Source of the DNA: Periplaneta americana
Lineage: Eukaryota > Arthropoda > Insecta > Blattodea > Blattidae
Reading direction: 5' to 3'
Length of the DNA stretch: 64,000 nt
NCBI RefSeq assembly: GCF_040183065.1
Contig: NC_091119.1
Span: forward strand, 192,331,543 to 192,395,542
Every line of letters starts with the position of its first letter. Positions within the stretch are counted from its first letter, which is position 1. The position numbers and the translations under genes are program-made. Below the pieces are notes generated by a model. That model was not told the origin of the DNA and ran no database searches. It was given only the letters and a program-made list of their open reading frames with translations. Positions 10,916-21,532 of this stretch are shown in pieces.

Positions 10916-11126
10916 GGCCAGAAGTGAGCGCAGCAGACAGTCCTTTGCCGCAGTACTCCGTGGAGACTCTTGCCATGGCCGTGGTGGCAGGTTCGGTTGC
11001 TGCCCTTGTGGTGGGCTTCGTCACGGGCTACTTCTGCGGTCGAAAGTGTCATAAAGAGGAAGAGGACAATCTACCATATCCGGATACTGAATATGAATAT
11101 TTTGAACAGCGTCAGACTGTCAATAG
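10916..11126 (+). CDS. Sema1a: Semaphorin-1A, transmembrane exon
   Basis: Internal exon starting after TTGCAG and ending at a GTGAGA donor. It encodes GPEVSAADSPLPQYSVETLA, a hydrophobic helix (MAVVAGSVAALVVGFVTGYF, about 20 residues), then a positively charged stop-transfer CGRKCHK and an acidic cytoplasmic start ending EYEYFEQRQTVN. This places the N-terminal Sema/PSI part outside the cell and fixes the protein as a transmembrane (class 1) semaphorin. The single helix, basic flank on the inner side and acidic tyrosine-containing segment are typical of invertebrate Sema-1a. Phase: two bases carried in, two carried out to the exon at 17511. Confidence 0.93.
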
Positions 11127-11188
11127 GTGAGATCTCATCTCTTAACTTGCTGTCCTTATTTATTGCTTCATATTGGTTTTATAACTAA

Positions 11189-12293
11189 ACCGCGGGAGTG
11201 CGGGCCCTTTACCGTCAAGTTAAGTATGACTGGAGCGTTCCGTGGCGAGTGTAATGAACTCTCAGGTAAGCAACTCATTGTGCGTGCGTCAGAAGTACAG
11301 TCTTGCGTATATGAATTGCATACATACAATAATCATACATTTCGTACTTGATGCGATGTCGACGGAATTTTGCAGTCCGTGCGCCAGACAAGTTAAATGC
11401 ACCGTGTTGGAATACCGCTCTTTAAGCTGTTTTGCTGCCTTAATAATATATGGAGCTGCATCAGTGACAAAAAGAAGTACTGATCATATTTAATCCTTTC
11501 TGGCCATAAAAGGCGCACAGCTTTATAAAAAAAAACTTGGACAATAGTTGCATGGTTTACCTTTTCCAGTTTCTCTGAAGTTAGCACAAATTTCTTCCCT
11601 ACATAGTTCTCGGAAAGTATACCGACCATCACATTTGCCACATATCTACCACTGACGTCTGTAGACTCATCAACTGAAACCCATATATTTTCTGATCGTT
11701 CACCCTTTCTCGAATTTTGGCAATCGTATTCTGGTACGAAATTGGTAAATATTCTTTACGTATTGTTGCTTCTAGAATATATTGATTTGTGCATTTTACC
11801 AGAAATGATCTAAAGTGGGGATTGTCCAAAGTTCTGAATGGAAAGTTTGTGTGTACCATGTTACATAAAACTATATTGAATTGTGACCCACTGTTTGAAC
11901 TCGATTGGTTTTTGTTTGAATTGCATTCAACATTTTCTTGTGTGTTTTACTATTACAGTGTCTTTCAAAATAGTACTTCTTAGTTCGTAATAATCTGAAA
12001 TTACACACGACACATACAACACTTTCTCCTTCTGTAATACCCTAAATATATCGGGTCCGAATTGTTCGACTAAATTATTTAGTATTGCACTTCGTGAACG
12101 AGTTCTTTTAGGCATTGTAATATGTGTCATTTCACACACCCAACTTTTCAGTATGACAGCTAAACACACTCTGAATGTTTCGGGTTCGATGCACGGAACA
12201 GTACGCCGAAAGGCGAGAGAGACTTACGTCATACTCTATATCCGTCTGCATAATCAACAGCAATCACCGTATTAGGGCCCGCACTCCCGCGGT
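11189..12293 (-). mobile_element. hAT-type element with CGGBP1-like transposase remains
   Basis: Terminal inverted repeats are a perfect 19 bp (ACCGCGGGAGTGCGGGCCC), flanked by CTAA on both sides. The usual 8-bp hAT duplication is not clear, only 4 bp match. Three minus-strand pieces follow one another: MPKRTRSRSAILNNLVEQFG (CGGBP1-like start, 12112-11927), FPFRTLDNPHFRSFLVKC (11859 on) and RYVANVMVGILSEN, TSEKLEKVNHATI (about 11650-11500). These resemble hAT proteins of the CGGBP1-related kind. The right part of the protein is missing, so it is a broken copy. Confidence 0.7.
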
Positions 12294-12533
12294 CTAATTA
12301 TAACTATAGATTTATACTGCCTGCCTTACGCCTTTGTAAACAGAGCACAACTCTTCGATTCTCTTGTTCTTCTTTTCTCCCCCAACTGATCTCTCTCTAC
12401 CTTCTTTTTTCTCTTTCCCCTTCACTTCCTCCATCAAGCAACTACTGTTCTCCCTCTGTAGATGTCTCTGTTAGGCACTGTCCACTCGCAAGCTCAAGCG
12501 ACCCTGAATGGTAAGATGATGGAAGATGGTTAC

Positions 12534-13410
12534 CAGTGGCGTAGCGTCAATGTAAGCTAAAAAGCTCAGCTTCCCCAGTTAATAATAATTTCATAATAAA
12601 CCTGCAGTCTATGGACAAAATTATTTATTAATTTTAATAGAATTTATATTTACGCGTTAAATATTATGATGCAGCAGCTCAGGATGATTTGTGATGCAGC
12701 AGTAAACAAGAAGCCTGTACACACCAGCTTCCAAGCACACTGGTTTCTTACACTCATTCTTCTGTGTAACTCATGCCGCAGATTTTCCATCCCTTTCTAA
12801 CTAACTACCCTGGTCACAAGGCTCGCAAGAAGCTAGCTTTGACATTGAAAATAAGTAGTTTCCGAGTTATCCCTTTTCGTCAGTTGTGTTCAGTTGAAGT
12901 GTTAGTGTGCATTGTGGCTGATATAATAAATAATGAGTGAAATAACAGTTCCTGACACTAATTTACTTGAATTTTTTTAGGACAATTCTATTATCAAGAT
13001 TGACTTACGAACAAAAGTGTGATCTAAAAAACAAATGACCGACTCCCTTGCTGTCAATAAAGGACACAACCAAAAGACAGATGCATACTTACGTAATGAT
13101 ACTAATGCTGTATCTATTGACCGTTAACATTGTGATTCCTCTAATTATGACAGGGAGTGAGCTAATGTTATACGTATACGTGTCTATTTGTTAGAGATAT
13201 GTGTACACCGTGAAGTCATATTTTACTACGTACCATTTGAGGTCATGCCTTATTGGTGTTACTTACGAGGTTCCAACCAATCTACGACTGCTGACTTGAA
13301 ATTGACTACTATTTATTTTAAGACTATATTTTTGTAATACATTTTCTCATATTGCATGAAAGACAACTTGAATTAGCTTCCCCTGCTCAAAATTTCATGC
13401 TACGCCACTG
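12534..13410. mobile_element. hAT element with perfect 8-bp target duplication
   Basis: Ends are CAGTGGCGTAGC and GCTACGCCACTG, a perfect 12-bp inverted repeat of hAT type, flanked by identical ATGGTTAC on both sides (12526-12533, 13411-13418). 877 bp long. A short plus-strand relic near 12933 (MSEITVPDTNLLEFF, then a stop) is the only coding trace. The exact flanks suggest a fairly recent insertion into the Sema-1a intron. Confidence 0.9.
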
Positions 13411-13785
13411 ATGGTTACCACATGAATTTCAGGACCTGTGGTTCAGGATGAGTTTACATTTCATTGGTACAAGTGTATAGTCGCCGAGATGAATTAATTC
13501 CGTAGCGGTAAGCATTGTTTTGGAATGTCTTTTTTACGCATCAATTTGTAATGTCAAGCAGTGTTGTCACGTTTTCGTTGTAAAGAGAATCTCTATTGCC
13601 CGGCAACAAACATTTCAAAGTGCGCATAAACCAAATGTTCCTACCAGTTATATTGGAGTGAGGATTAAGTCATTTGTGGAAGAGTAAAGTTCTGCTCCTG
13701 TGAAGTACGGTTTACTCTAGATAGTGTAATATATTCGTACTACGTTAGCGTATATCAGATCTATATTAATGTGTAAAATGGCCTT

Positions 13786-14180
13786 TATCTCTGGCACGCC
13801 TCTCGTTATGAGTTAGTGTGTATGGAACAATGACATAATGCGTTAAGCAAGATCGGAAGCGCAATGTTTAGTATGGTGTCACTCTATAGTTATGAACTAT
13901 TATACACTTATTATACAACTACAGATGTCTAGAGATGGTAGATTTCAGATGGCCTATAGATGTTTTATTATATCTCTGGCGATGATTGATCGTTGAGTTT
14001 CAAGTGTCTTACCTTGATCATGATCGTCAGAGTACTAAAACCAAAACAAAAGGTATCTGGTTGCCTTCATTCGAAAGCTCTGGTCACTGCTTGACTGTGT
14101 GTAAGCTAATAGTTTAGACATATTTTCTCTCACAGACTAGTATAGTAGACAAGGTAAGACCTGTCCTGTGATTCTATCAT
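13786..14180 (+). repeat. Local duplication block, copy 1
   Basis: Shares 'TCTAGAGATGGTAGAT', 'CGTTGAGTTTCAAGT', 'TTGATCATGATCGTCAGAG' and 'ATCTGGTTGCCTTCATTC' with 14500-15225, in the same order. In the second copy about 400 bp separate the third motif from the second. Non-coding intron sequence. Confidence 0.75.
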
Positions 14181-14367
14181 GCACCGTGTCTGTATCATCA
14201 GTGGGTATGGAGGGGGAAGATAAGTCTTTAGTCTGAACTGAACTTCCGTGTTTATAGATTCGTGTAATATTAACGACTGTCACCCCTCATACTCCAAACT
14301 CTTTGTCTTATCGCCTAACCTTTTTCTTCCCGCGCATTTTAAATGCGAGGTCTCGCCTCTTGAACTA

Positions 14368-15225
14368 TACAGTACAACCTTTTGCTATCTCTTTTCCCCT
14401 CTCCGTCAACTTTGACGTTGCACAGAGAAGGAGCTCCAATACAAGATCGATACCTTTCTGACGCGCCTTGCGTTATCAGCTGATGGATGTGGAAGAAAGA
14501 CATCATGCGCGACGCAAAACGAAAACGCTATGTTTAGTCTGCCGTCACTCTATAGTTATAATCATACTTATTAAACAACTACCGATATCTAGAGATGGTA
14601 GATATCTATAGGTAGATGGCCTATAGATGTTACTCGTATATTATGCCTCTGGCGATGACTGACCGACCGTTGAGTTTCAAGTTACAGCTTCATTCAGGGA
14701 TTTTGGCCCCTCCAGAAATTAAGTAGACAGACTAAAAGCGAGTTACTCATCACTACTGACGGGCTGGGTCACACAGGTCAGGCCGCGCAGTCATAACACC
14801 TAACGCTTCCTTCTTATCATGTCGCGGTATACTCTCTCTTCAAACACAATATTATTCCACACGTCCCGTTACTACGTCTATTGACTAAACAATGTCATGA
14901 TGGCTTATATTTTCTTAACATGAGTGTCCCTCAACTAAGAGCACAGATGTTATTTTCATTCTTCCTCTTCCCCCTTCCACTCCTATGCACATTTGTGATT
15001 AAATTTCTTTCTTATGACGCAACACACAGCTCGCTCACTAGACAAACAACCAAGGACAGGGGCCATTTACGCTGAATCGAGCTGTACTTTCCTTGATCAT
15101 GGTCGTCAGAGAACTAAAAACAAAACAACGGATATCTGGTTGCCTTCATTCAAATGTTTTGGTCACTGCTTGCATGAGTGTAAGCTACGTACCTACTTCT
15201 TCGCACAGGCTAGACTAGACGGCAT
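14368..15225 (+). repeat. Local duplication block, copy 2
   Basis: Begins 'CTCCGTCAACTTTGACGTTG' (shared with copy 3 at 17298) and contains the full series of motifs of copy 1. Relative to copy 1 it has ~400 extra bases at 14685-15090, and it is interrupted at its right end by the transposon at 15216. Confidence 0.7.
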
Positions 15226-15825
15226 TTCGGAAGGCGGTTAGCTTCTATATGCGCCGTAGCATTTCTGGTATGTGACGTCACAAGCTTGTACAGTAGAACC
15301 AATCAGAATCAATCTGTAACAAGTACTTCCCGAGTTCGTTTGTTAACGTGTGAGTGTTTCAATACATTGAATAAGTAAAACTAACATTTACAGGGTGTAT
15401 GTGAGGTAAATAAATGGAAGAAGAGACTGTAAAAAGGCAAGTATTACACAAGCAGGCGCGGAAAATAGTGTTTAAGGTGTATAATTATTTTAAAAACGTT
15501 AACGAGCAGAACGCTGCCGGCCATCTTGATGCTGGCAGCAACGTTGCCAACATGCAAGAAACGACTGCAGAAGCACGTGGTGTGGGATTGAGAACCGTGT
15601 AAAGAATATTGTTAGTGAAGGAAAGAGGGTTTGTTTGGTGTCATGCTTACAGTAATCAACGGCTAAGGTCATTATTGTCTTTTGATAATTTAAATTCTCT
15701 CATGCGCTATTTGTATTGCACGTGCTCGTGAAGTACGATGTGGCAATGTTGTACGCTGCCTTGCCCTCTCTATCTGTCTCTTTCGACGCAAACGCTAGCA
15801 AACAACCGCCTTCCGTCGACTCTAG
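15216..15825 (+). mobile_element. DNA transposon relic with CGGAAGGCGGTT ends
   Basis: Imperfect terminal inverted repeats 'CGGAAGGCGGTT' (left) and 'AACCGCCTTCCG' (right). The sequence just outside (GGCTAGACTAG ... ACTCTAGTATAGTAG) matches the uninterrupted paralogous site in copy 1 at about 14135-14155 (GACTAGTATAGTAG), so copy 1 acts as an empty site. The interior carries the helix-turn-helix relic at 15414-15602. Confidence 0.6.
15414..15602 (+). pseudogene. N-terminal helix-turn-helix relic of a transposase
   Basis: A 62-codon frame: VLHKQARKIVFKVYNYFKNV, a spacer, then ETTAEARGVGLRTV and a stop. 'QAR.IV..VY.F' followed by 'TAEATGVS.RT..RI' is a pattern I recognise from the DNA-binding start of insect IS630/Tc1-mariner-type transposases. 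The catalytic domain is absent. Recognition is by motif only. Confidence 0.5.
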
Positions 15826-16081
15826 TATAGTAGCCTCGTTTAATTATTAGGCAGTGGCATTCCTTTTAAGATTTGTAGGTCTTTATTGCATGCACCGATA
15901 ATAAAATGAAAATGCGACGTTGTCACGTCTTGTTTGTTGCTGCTATATATTAATATAACATGGAACAAGACACACTGCTAAAATTTGCAACTCTGGTTTA
16001 TATATACACTCCGCGTGGAGTATTAGAGCGGCCTTCAAAAGACTTGACGACAATGGTCAGCGCGACATAATTAAAATTATT

Positions 16082-16261
16082 GGGCCGTATTCATAGACAT
16101 TTTTAGCGCGGGCTTTCGGTGGATTATCAGCGTTTTTCGTATTCATAAACCAGTGTTAGCGATGGGATATGATTTGAATTCTGTACTAGTAACCAGTGGA
16201 TAGCCGGGGCTAGCTTAGTACGCTCGTAGCGCGTGCTGCGAAATGTCTATGAATACCACCC
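16082..16261. mobile_element. MITE in array unit 1
   Basis: 180 bp, ends GGGCCGTATTCATAGACATT and AATGTCTATGAATACCACCC, inverted repeats of about 20 bp. Flanked on both sides by ATT, a 3-bp duplication confirmed by the unoccupied unit at 17195. A 3-bp duplication and GGG ends fit a PIF/Harbinger-like MITE, although ATT is not the usual TWA. Confidence 0.85.
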
Positions 16262-16363
16262 ATTGAAACTACAAAGCTTCCGTCCATACACTCCGTGTGG
16301 AGTATTAGAGCGGCCTTCAAAAGACTTGACGACAATGGTCAGCGCGACATAATTAAAATTATT

Positions 16364-16542
16364 GGGCCGTATTCATAGACATTTTTAGCGTGGGCTTTCG
16401 GTGATTATCAGCGTTTTTCGTATTCATAAACCAGTGTTAGCGATAGGATATGATTTGAATTCTGTACTAGTAACCAGTGGATAGCCGGGGCTAGCTTAGT
16501 ACGCTCGTAGCGCGTGCTGCGAAATGTCTATGAATACCACCC
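16364..16542. mobile_element. MITE in array unit 2
   Basis: 179 bp, same ends and same ATT flanks as unit 1. It shares the GTGGGC and missing-G changes with unit 3, so units 2 and 3 are the closest pair. Confidence 0.85.
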
Positions 16543-16644
16543 ATTGAAACTACAAAGCTTCCGTCCATACACTCCGTGTGGAGTATTAGAGCGGCCTTCA
16601 AAAGACTTGACGACAATGGTCAGCGCGACATAATTAAAATTATT

Positions 16645-16823
16645 GGGCCGTATTCATAGACATTTTTAGCGTGGGCTTTCGGTGATTATCAGCGTTTTTC
16701 GTATTCATAAACCAGTGTTAGCGATAGGATATGATTTGAATTCTGTACTAGTAACCAGTGGATAGCCGGGGCTAGCTTAGTACGCTCGTAGCGCGTGCTG
16801 CGAAATGTCTATGAATACCACCC
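16645..16823. mobile_element. MITE in array unit 3
   Basis: 179 bp, virtually identical to the copy in unit 2. Confidence 0.85.
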
Positions 16824-16925
16824 ATTGAAACTACAAAGCTTCCGTCCATACACTCCGTGTGGAGTATTAGAGCGGCCTTCAAAAGACTTGACGACAATGG
16901 TCAGCGCGACATAATTAAAATTATT

Positions 16926-17103
16926 GGGCCGTATTCATAGACATTTTAGCGCGGGCTTTCGGTGGATTATCAGCGTTTTTCGTATTCATAAACAGTGTTA
17001 GCGATAGGATATGATTTGAATTCTGTACTAGTAACCAGTGGATAGCCGGGGCTAGCTTAGTACGCTCGTAGCGCGTGCTGCGAAATGTCTATGAATACCA
17101 CCC
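16926..17103. mobile_element. MITE in array unit 4
   Basis: 178 bp. It keeps the GCGGGC and GGTGGATT states of unit 1 but has single-base losses of its own. Confidence 0.85.
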
Positions 17104-17239
17104 ATTGAAACTACAAAGCTTCCGTCTTACACTCCGTGTGGAGTATTAGAGCGGCCTTCAAAAGACTTGACGACAATGGACAGCGCAACATAATTAAAAT
17201 TATTGAAACTACAAAGCTTCTGTCCTCTTTGACACCGCT

Positions 17240-17460
17240 AGCCTACTAATTGAACGTGGCTACTTTACAGTATAACCGTTTTCTATCTCTTTCCCCCTCT
17301 CCGTCAACTTTGACGTTGCATAGAGGCCGAGATACAATACGAGATTAGTACCTTTCTGTCACGCCTTTCGTTGTCAACTGGTGAATGTGAAAGAAAGACA
17401 TCATGCGCGATGCAAGATCAGAAGCGCTATGTATAGTCTGTTACCACACTATACCAGAAG
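17240..17460 (+). repeat. Local duplication block, copy 3
   Basis: Matches 14368-14560: 'CTCCGTCAACTTTGACGTTG', 'GAAAGACATCATGCGCGA', 'GCTATGTATAGTCTG'. It stops about 50 bp before the last Sema-1a exon, so the exon acceptor region borders duplicated DNA. Confidence 0.7.
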
Positions 17461-17510
17461 GTCAGCGGCCAAGAAAGGTTGCGGTGACTATACATTGTTT
17501 GCTTGTGCAG

Positions 17511-17850
17511 CCGCCTCGCGCCGGAGCCCAAGCTGCTGCCGCAGGAGGAGGTGACGTACGCGGAGCCCGTTCTGGTGCCAGCTCCAGGCCCCAACAAGCT
17601 GAACTCCCCGAAGAGCACGCTGAGGAAAGCCCACAACGCCAACCACGCCGCCGAGACGCTGTTCCAGTTCTCCGACAACTACACGCCTCCGCCCAGGGAC
17701 CCGTACGCCCACCAGCGCGGCCGCGACAACTTCGGCACCCTGCGCTCCCACCAGGGCGACGGGTACCGCAGCGGGCGCGCCCCCCCGGGCTCCGGCATCG
17801 TGAGCGACGGCTTCGGCACCGCCCGCAGCGCCAAGAAGGTGTACCTCTGA
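17511..17850 (+). CDS. Sema1a: Semaphorin-1A, last exon: cytoplasmic tail and stop
   Basis: Terminal coding exon, starting after GCTTGTGCAG; one base completes an Arg codon and 112 codons plus TGA follow. It encodes the intracellular tail: RLAPEPKLLPQEEVTYAEP, a Pro-rich VPAPGPNKLNSPKST, then HAAETLFQFSDNY, TPPPRDPYAHQ, GRDNFGTLRSHQ, and ends IVSDGFGTARSAKKVYL. The tail is basic, Pro/Gly/Ser-rich and of low complexity, with several tyrosines and PPP motifs that could bind SH3/EVH1-type partners (inference; Drosophila Sema1a is known to signal in reverse through its tail). Codon third positions are strongly GC-rich, unlike the AT-rich surroundings, producing long shadow frames on both strands. 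Confidence 0.93.
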
Positions 17851-18412
17851 GAGGCAGGGGAGGAAGGGAGGGGGCATCGAAGCCTGACCCGCCCGCCACG
17901 CAACCGGGCAGGCACCGGGGGGGCGAGGCACAGACAGCAGGCGGCGGGGAGCGGTGCCGGGCCACACCCTCTGGCCACGGCCACACCCCCTTCCAGCTCG
18001 TCGTCGTCACCCTCGCCCCCTTCCTCCTCCCCTTCTCCCCCTCTGGTCTCTATGCATTCCATGACGATGGGTGGCAGTCCCCCCCCGCCCTGCAGTTACA
18101 TCTACAGGACTTAGCACGCGAAAGAGTCGGCTCCCGAGGGCCTGTGGCTTCCGGCGTGTGGCGTCGGCTGGGGGGTGGAAAGAGCGAGGGAGTAGAGGAG
18201 AGCTCGTCAGTGTGGCTTTGTACAGAGCGAGCATGTTGGCCTTGGACGGGTGCTGAACTCAGAACTTTATTACATGACACATATAGTACGAGGCCATTAG
18301 GATGTGTGGTTAAGAATGCCATGCGCATTTTAAATATAAACTCTGTATTGGGTATTTTGTTTCGTTTAGCCAGCAGTTGTTAAATTTAGGGAGCAAGCAG
18401 GTAAGAAACTAA
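17851..18412 (+). other. Sema-1a 3' UTR start, GC-rich
   Basis: Follows the stop at 17850. The first ~250 bases remain very GC-rich (G and C runs, 'CACCGGGGGGGCG'), then composition falls to the AT-rich background. No AATAAA is seen before the mariner relic at 18413; the first plus-strand AATAAA is at 20143, inside that element. The true 3' end is not determinable by eye. Confidence 0.5.
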
Positions 18413-19258
18413 CCGAGTGTCTCACAATTATGTCTACAAACTACACGGGTGAGTAGAGGACAATGAAACCGTGCAAAAAGTCCTATAGATTGACAAATCG
18501 AACTGAAACCCTGATCGAGTTACTACGTGAGCGCTGGCTGTCTTGGGGAGGAGCAAGTGAGAAAGCACGGGAGGAAGGGAGAGAGCACTATGCACTATGT
18601 ACTTGCAGGTCCACTCACAGTTTGTCAAACCTGCTAACAAAAGCATTAAAAGGTTAACTAATTGCCTGCAATGCTAGCATAATGGAACCTTCCTAGCCGA
18701 CAGTCGAGGCAAAAATGAAGAATCCGTTATTGTGGTAATACTGGAGAGTGGTTCTTCTATTGGTCGCGATGCCCACACACACCCTCTCAGATATTTACGT
18801 GGTGATTGGTGACTGAATGACGAGGAGCGAGGGAGAGAGAAGAAAGAAAGAGAGAGATTCCAGAAGTTGGCGTGTTTTACGGGGTTTCACTTGAAGTTGT
18901 CGAACTATAGTAAACATAGCTCCGAAAACCAACAGTTTCTGAGATGTCGTTATTATGGCCACCAACTGAATACACCTCTTAAATTTGCAACCGTTAAGAC
19001 TTCTAACCTCATTTCTTACATGGCAAACTTAATGGGCGTGCGTACATCCATTTTTGTGACAATAGCTACGCGGTCTTCTGGATGATGTCCCTCTTTGGGA
19101 AAGGCAGGGCTGTTATATTTACACATGGGCCCAGGTCCAGGGCGGCAAAATTTCGAGGAAAGGTAAAAAATCGAGCTGAAAATAAATGTTCGACATTTTC
19201 TTTCTTTCCTGATGCCAGTTTGAGATAGTATAGCCAGCGCCAGCGTTCTTGGCGCTTG

Positions 19259-19570
19259 TCCTTGAGTAAAAAGCCAGTCAGTGAGCACTTGTTGCCAGTG
19301 CAGCTGAGAACGGTACCACCCAACACTTCACGTCAGCAATCTGCCAATCACAGTTGTCAGTCTTACTGCCCGCTGACTGCGTCAAAGGCAAGACACTCGC
19401 ACTTTGCGTTTCTGAGGTGTGTCCTTGAATACACTGTCAATCAGTGGCATCTGTTGCCACTTCGACTGAGAGTGCTACCGCTTCCTAAACAGAAGTGACG
19501 TCAGCAATCTGCCAATCACAGTTGTCAGCTTTCTCGCCCACAGACTGAGACAAAGATAAGATACTCGATC
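19259..19570 (+). repeat. Direct duplication of a ~168-bp block
   Basis: 'GTCAGCAATCTGCCAATCAC' starts at 19332 and again at 19500. Matching sequence flanks both (CTTGAGTAAAAAGCCAGTCAG versus CTTGAATACACTGTCAATCAG; GTTGCCAGTGCAGCTGAGA versus GTTGCCACTTCGACTGAGA). Two diverged tandem units, no coding content. Confidence 0.75.
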
Positions 19571-19739
19571 TAAACGTTCCCATTACATATTTCACGCGCC
19601 ATAAACGGTGGCTTTGGTTATAGCATGTATTAAATTATTGTTACATGCCACTTTCTTTACAGTTTATCTAAGATTCCCCTAAGTTAGTTTATGGGTGGGG
19701 GGACATTTTTTTCTATCCATGGGCGTAGCACTACCAAAA

Positions 19740-20070
19740 TACGGGAGGTGGGTACATGCAGGACGAAGTACTGCTCACTTTCACTTGAACGTTCGTGAAT
19801 TCTTACGCACAAGCCTCTACAACAGATGTATCTGCCGTGGCTTACCAACATCATGGCCTACCAGGTCCCCCGACTTCAGTCCTCTGAATTTTTTGTTTGT
19901 GGATATTTGAAGTGTTTAATGTATTCAGCCCTGTTCATAACGTAACGAACTCCGGGATCGCATTGTCAATGGTTGTCGACGCATTAGATACAAGCTAGGG
20001 ATATTCGAACATGTACGATTGTTGATCAAGATACAGGCTGATAAACGGTGGTGGTCATATTGAGCACATG
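19740..20070 (+). pseudogene. Mariner-like transposase, C-terminal relic
   Basis: In one plus frame: AHFHLNVREFLRT, ICRGLPTSWPTRSPDFSPLN. The WP.RSPDxSPLxF motif carries the third catalytic Asp and matches the 3224-3652 copy (WPPRSPDMTACDF). After a stop, a second frame gives ELRDRIVNGCRRIR and ADKRWWS, like the usual C-terminus. Multiple breaks; no N-terminal domain. Confidence 0.65.
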
Positions 20071-20810
20071 TTATAACGCTCTCTTTTTCCAATGTATATC
20101 GGATGTTACATTACCTTAGAGCACCTGTACTGACGATACATAATAAAACCCCATATCAAAACTGTTGATTTCTGGACCTGTGTTTATTAGAATTTTTTGC
20201 TTCATTTCATTGTCCTCCACTCAACCCTGCAGTTTGCACCGATAATCATGAAACACCCTGTATAATGTGCAACGCGAGCACTTGAAGCTCGGCCACGAAA
20301 TCTCTGGAGTAAGACCGCGCATGACGTCACTCGATTGAGGACGGAGCTTGACAGCGCATTCTCCCTTCACTTTTTCCAAGCAAGTCTTAAAACAAATTAA
20401 GATCGCTCTGATTGTCCCGCATTGCGTATTCGAACACAACGCACATCTGCATGACACATACAAAAAAAAATTGGTGCTGTACAGACTACTTCTTTGATTG
20501 AGACTTGAAAATTACAGGACGCAATTAGTTTTTTCTTTTATTATTATTTTCAGTATAAGACATGTTTTATACATAGGAAAATAACTGTAACTATGTTATT
20601 AACTTACAGTATATACACATTTTATCGACTAACCAAAATCGAAGTAGACTAAAATGTGTGAAATATGAGTACCGGTAAAACAAATTTAAAGAAAATTGTT
20701 CGATTGATTTTTTTCAGGAAAATCTATTGTAGCCGAAAACTAAGATATGATTATATATGTTTCATAAGTAACTGATCACGCGATAACTTTTCCGACAGGG
20801 ATGATTTTCG

Positions 20811-21455
20811 ATGTGTTATATATCCTTTCCAATAAAAAATATTATCTTGTGCTGTACAGCCAGTCAGTCACAAATGTACCCTCTAAACAGTGCCACTTTT
20901 CCATGCGTACTGTGCATTAGAGAGTTGGCATCCTGTGCATCAACACATTTTTGGCGTGTAATAGACGGCCAAAATGCTCTGCTAAAAACAATAAAAATAC
21001 TGTGTCCTCCTCGATCTCCAGACTTATCTCCTTTGGACTTTCTGTATGGGGATTTTTAAGGATCGTGTGTAAATCGTGAACTATTCCTCAACTGATGGAA
21101 CTGATCGTGCGTGCACCCCTGACATTCTTTCTACAATACACGAGGAGATGATTAGTCGTTTGCACTTGTATATTCTTGAGGGCGGCAGAAATGCTGAAAA
21201 CTGTGGGCCATAATTAGTGAACGTTTACTATTATCAGTACATAATCCGTTTATGTTTTTATAACAATTACTCTAAATTTTTAAGTAACGATTGTTTCATT
21301 CGTCATTACATGGAAAATTGGCGCCTTTTGGCTGAATCTAATGAACGGCACCAGGAAATGTTTCTATTAGCACATATGTATAATACATCCAAAAAACAAT
21401 TTTTCTCTCAATTTTCCGAGTGAGCAGTTTCTTATAAAAGACTCTGTATGTAAAA
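20811..21455 (+). pseudogene. Second mariner-like transposase relic
   Basis: Plus strand: CPPRSPDLSPLDFLYGDF is the third-Asp motif of the same superfamily, followed after stops by LKDR/NREL-like residues and KTVGHN. The 3' sequence ends TTATAAAAGACTCTGTATG, resembling a mariner end. No clear left end; heavily decayed. Confidence 0.55.
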
Positions 21456-21532
21456 TAAATTCATATTTTCCAGTGACAGATAAAAATGTATGTCATATCC
21501 TTATATATGTCCTAAGTACGTACACTGACGTT

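Larger units (their letters stand above)
16006..17222 (+). repeat. Tandem array of ~281-bp units, four with an internal MITE and one without
   Basis: Units begin ACACTCCGYGTGGAG at 16006, 16288, 16569, 16850 and 17129 (spacings 282, 281, 281, 279). Each full unit has a ~102-bp backbone split by a ~179-bp MITE. The fifth, terminal unit has only the backbone: 'AATTATTGAAACTACAAAG' is uninterrupted. The array lies in the last Sema-1a intron, ending about 290 bp before the final exon. Confidence 0.95.
18413..20262 (+). mobile_element. Mariner-like element, old, with ~60-bp inverted ends
   Basis: The left end (18413-18475) and the reverse complement of the right end (20200-20262) align over about 60 bp at roughly three-quarters identity, sharing 'GAGGACAATGAAA' and the outer GxGTGTxTC. 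At ~1.85 kb it is larger than a typical 1.3-kb mariner, and 18660-19690 is not recognisably mariner, so a second insertion probably lies within. Confidence 0.6.

Noticed and set aside
17403-18383. 326-codon plus frame and several long minus frames around the last Sema-1a exon
   Set aside because: Shadows caused by GC-rich third positions of the real exon (17511-17850), which is fixed by splice phase and homology. None has recognisable motifs.
20221-20463. 80-codon minus frame next to the mariner relic
   Set aside because: Contains no recognisable transposase motif; probably chance.
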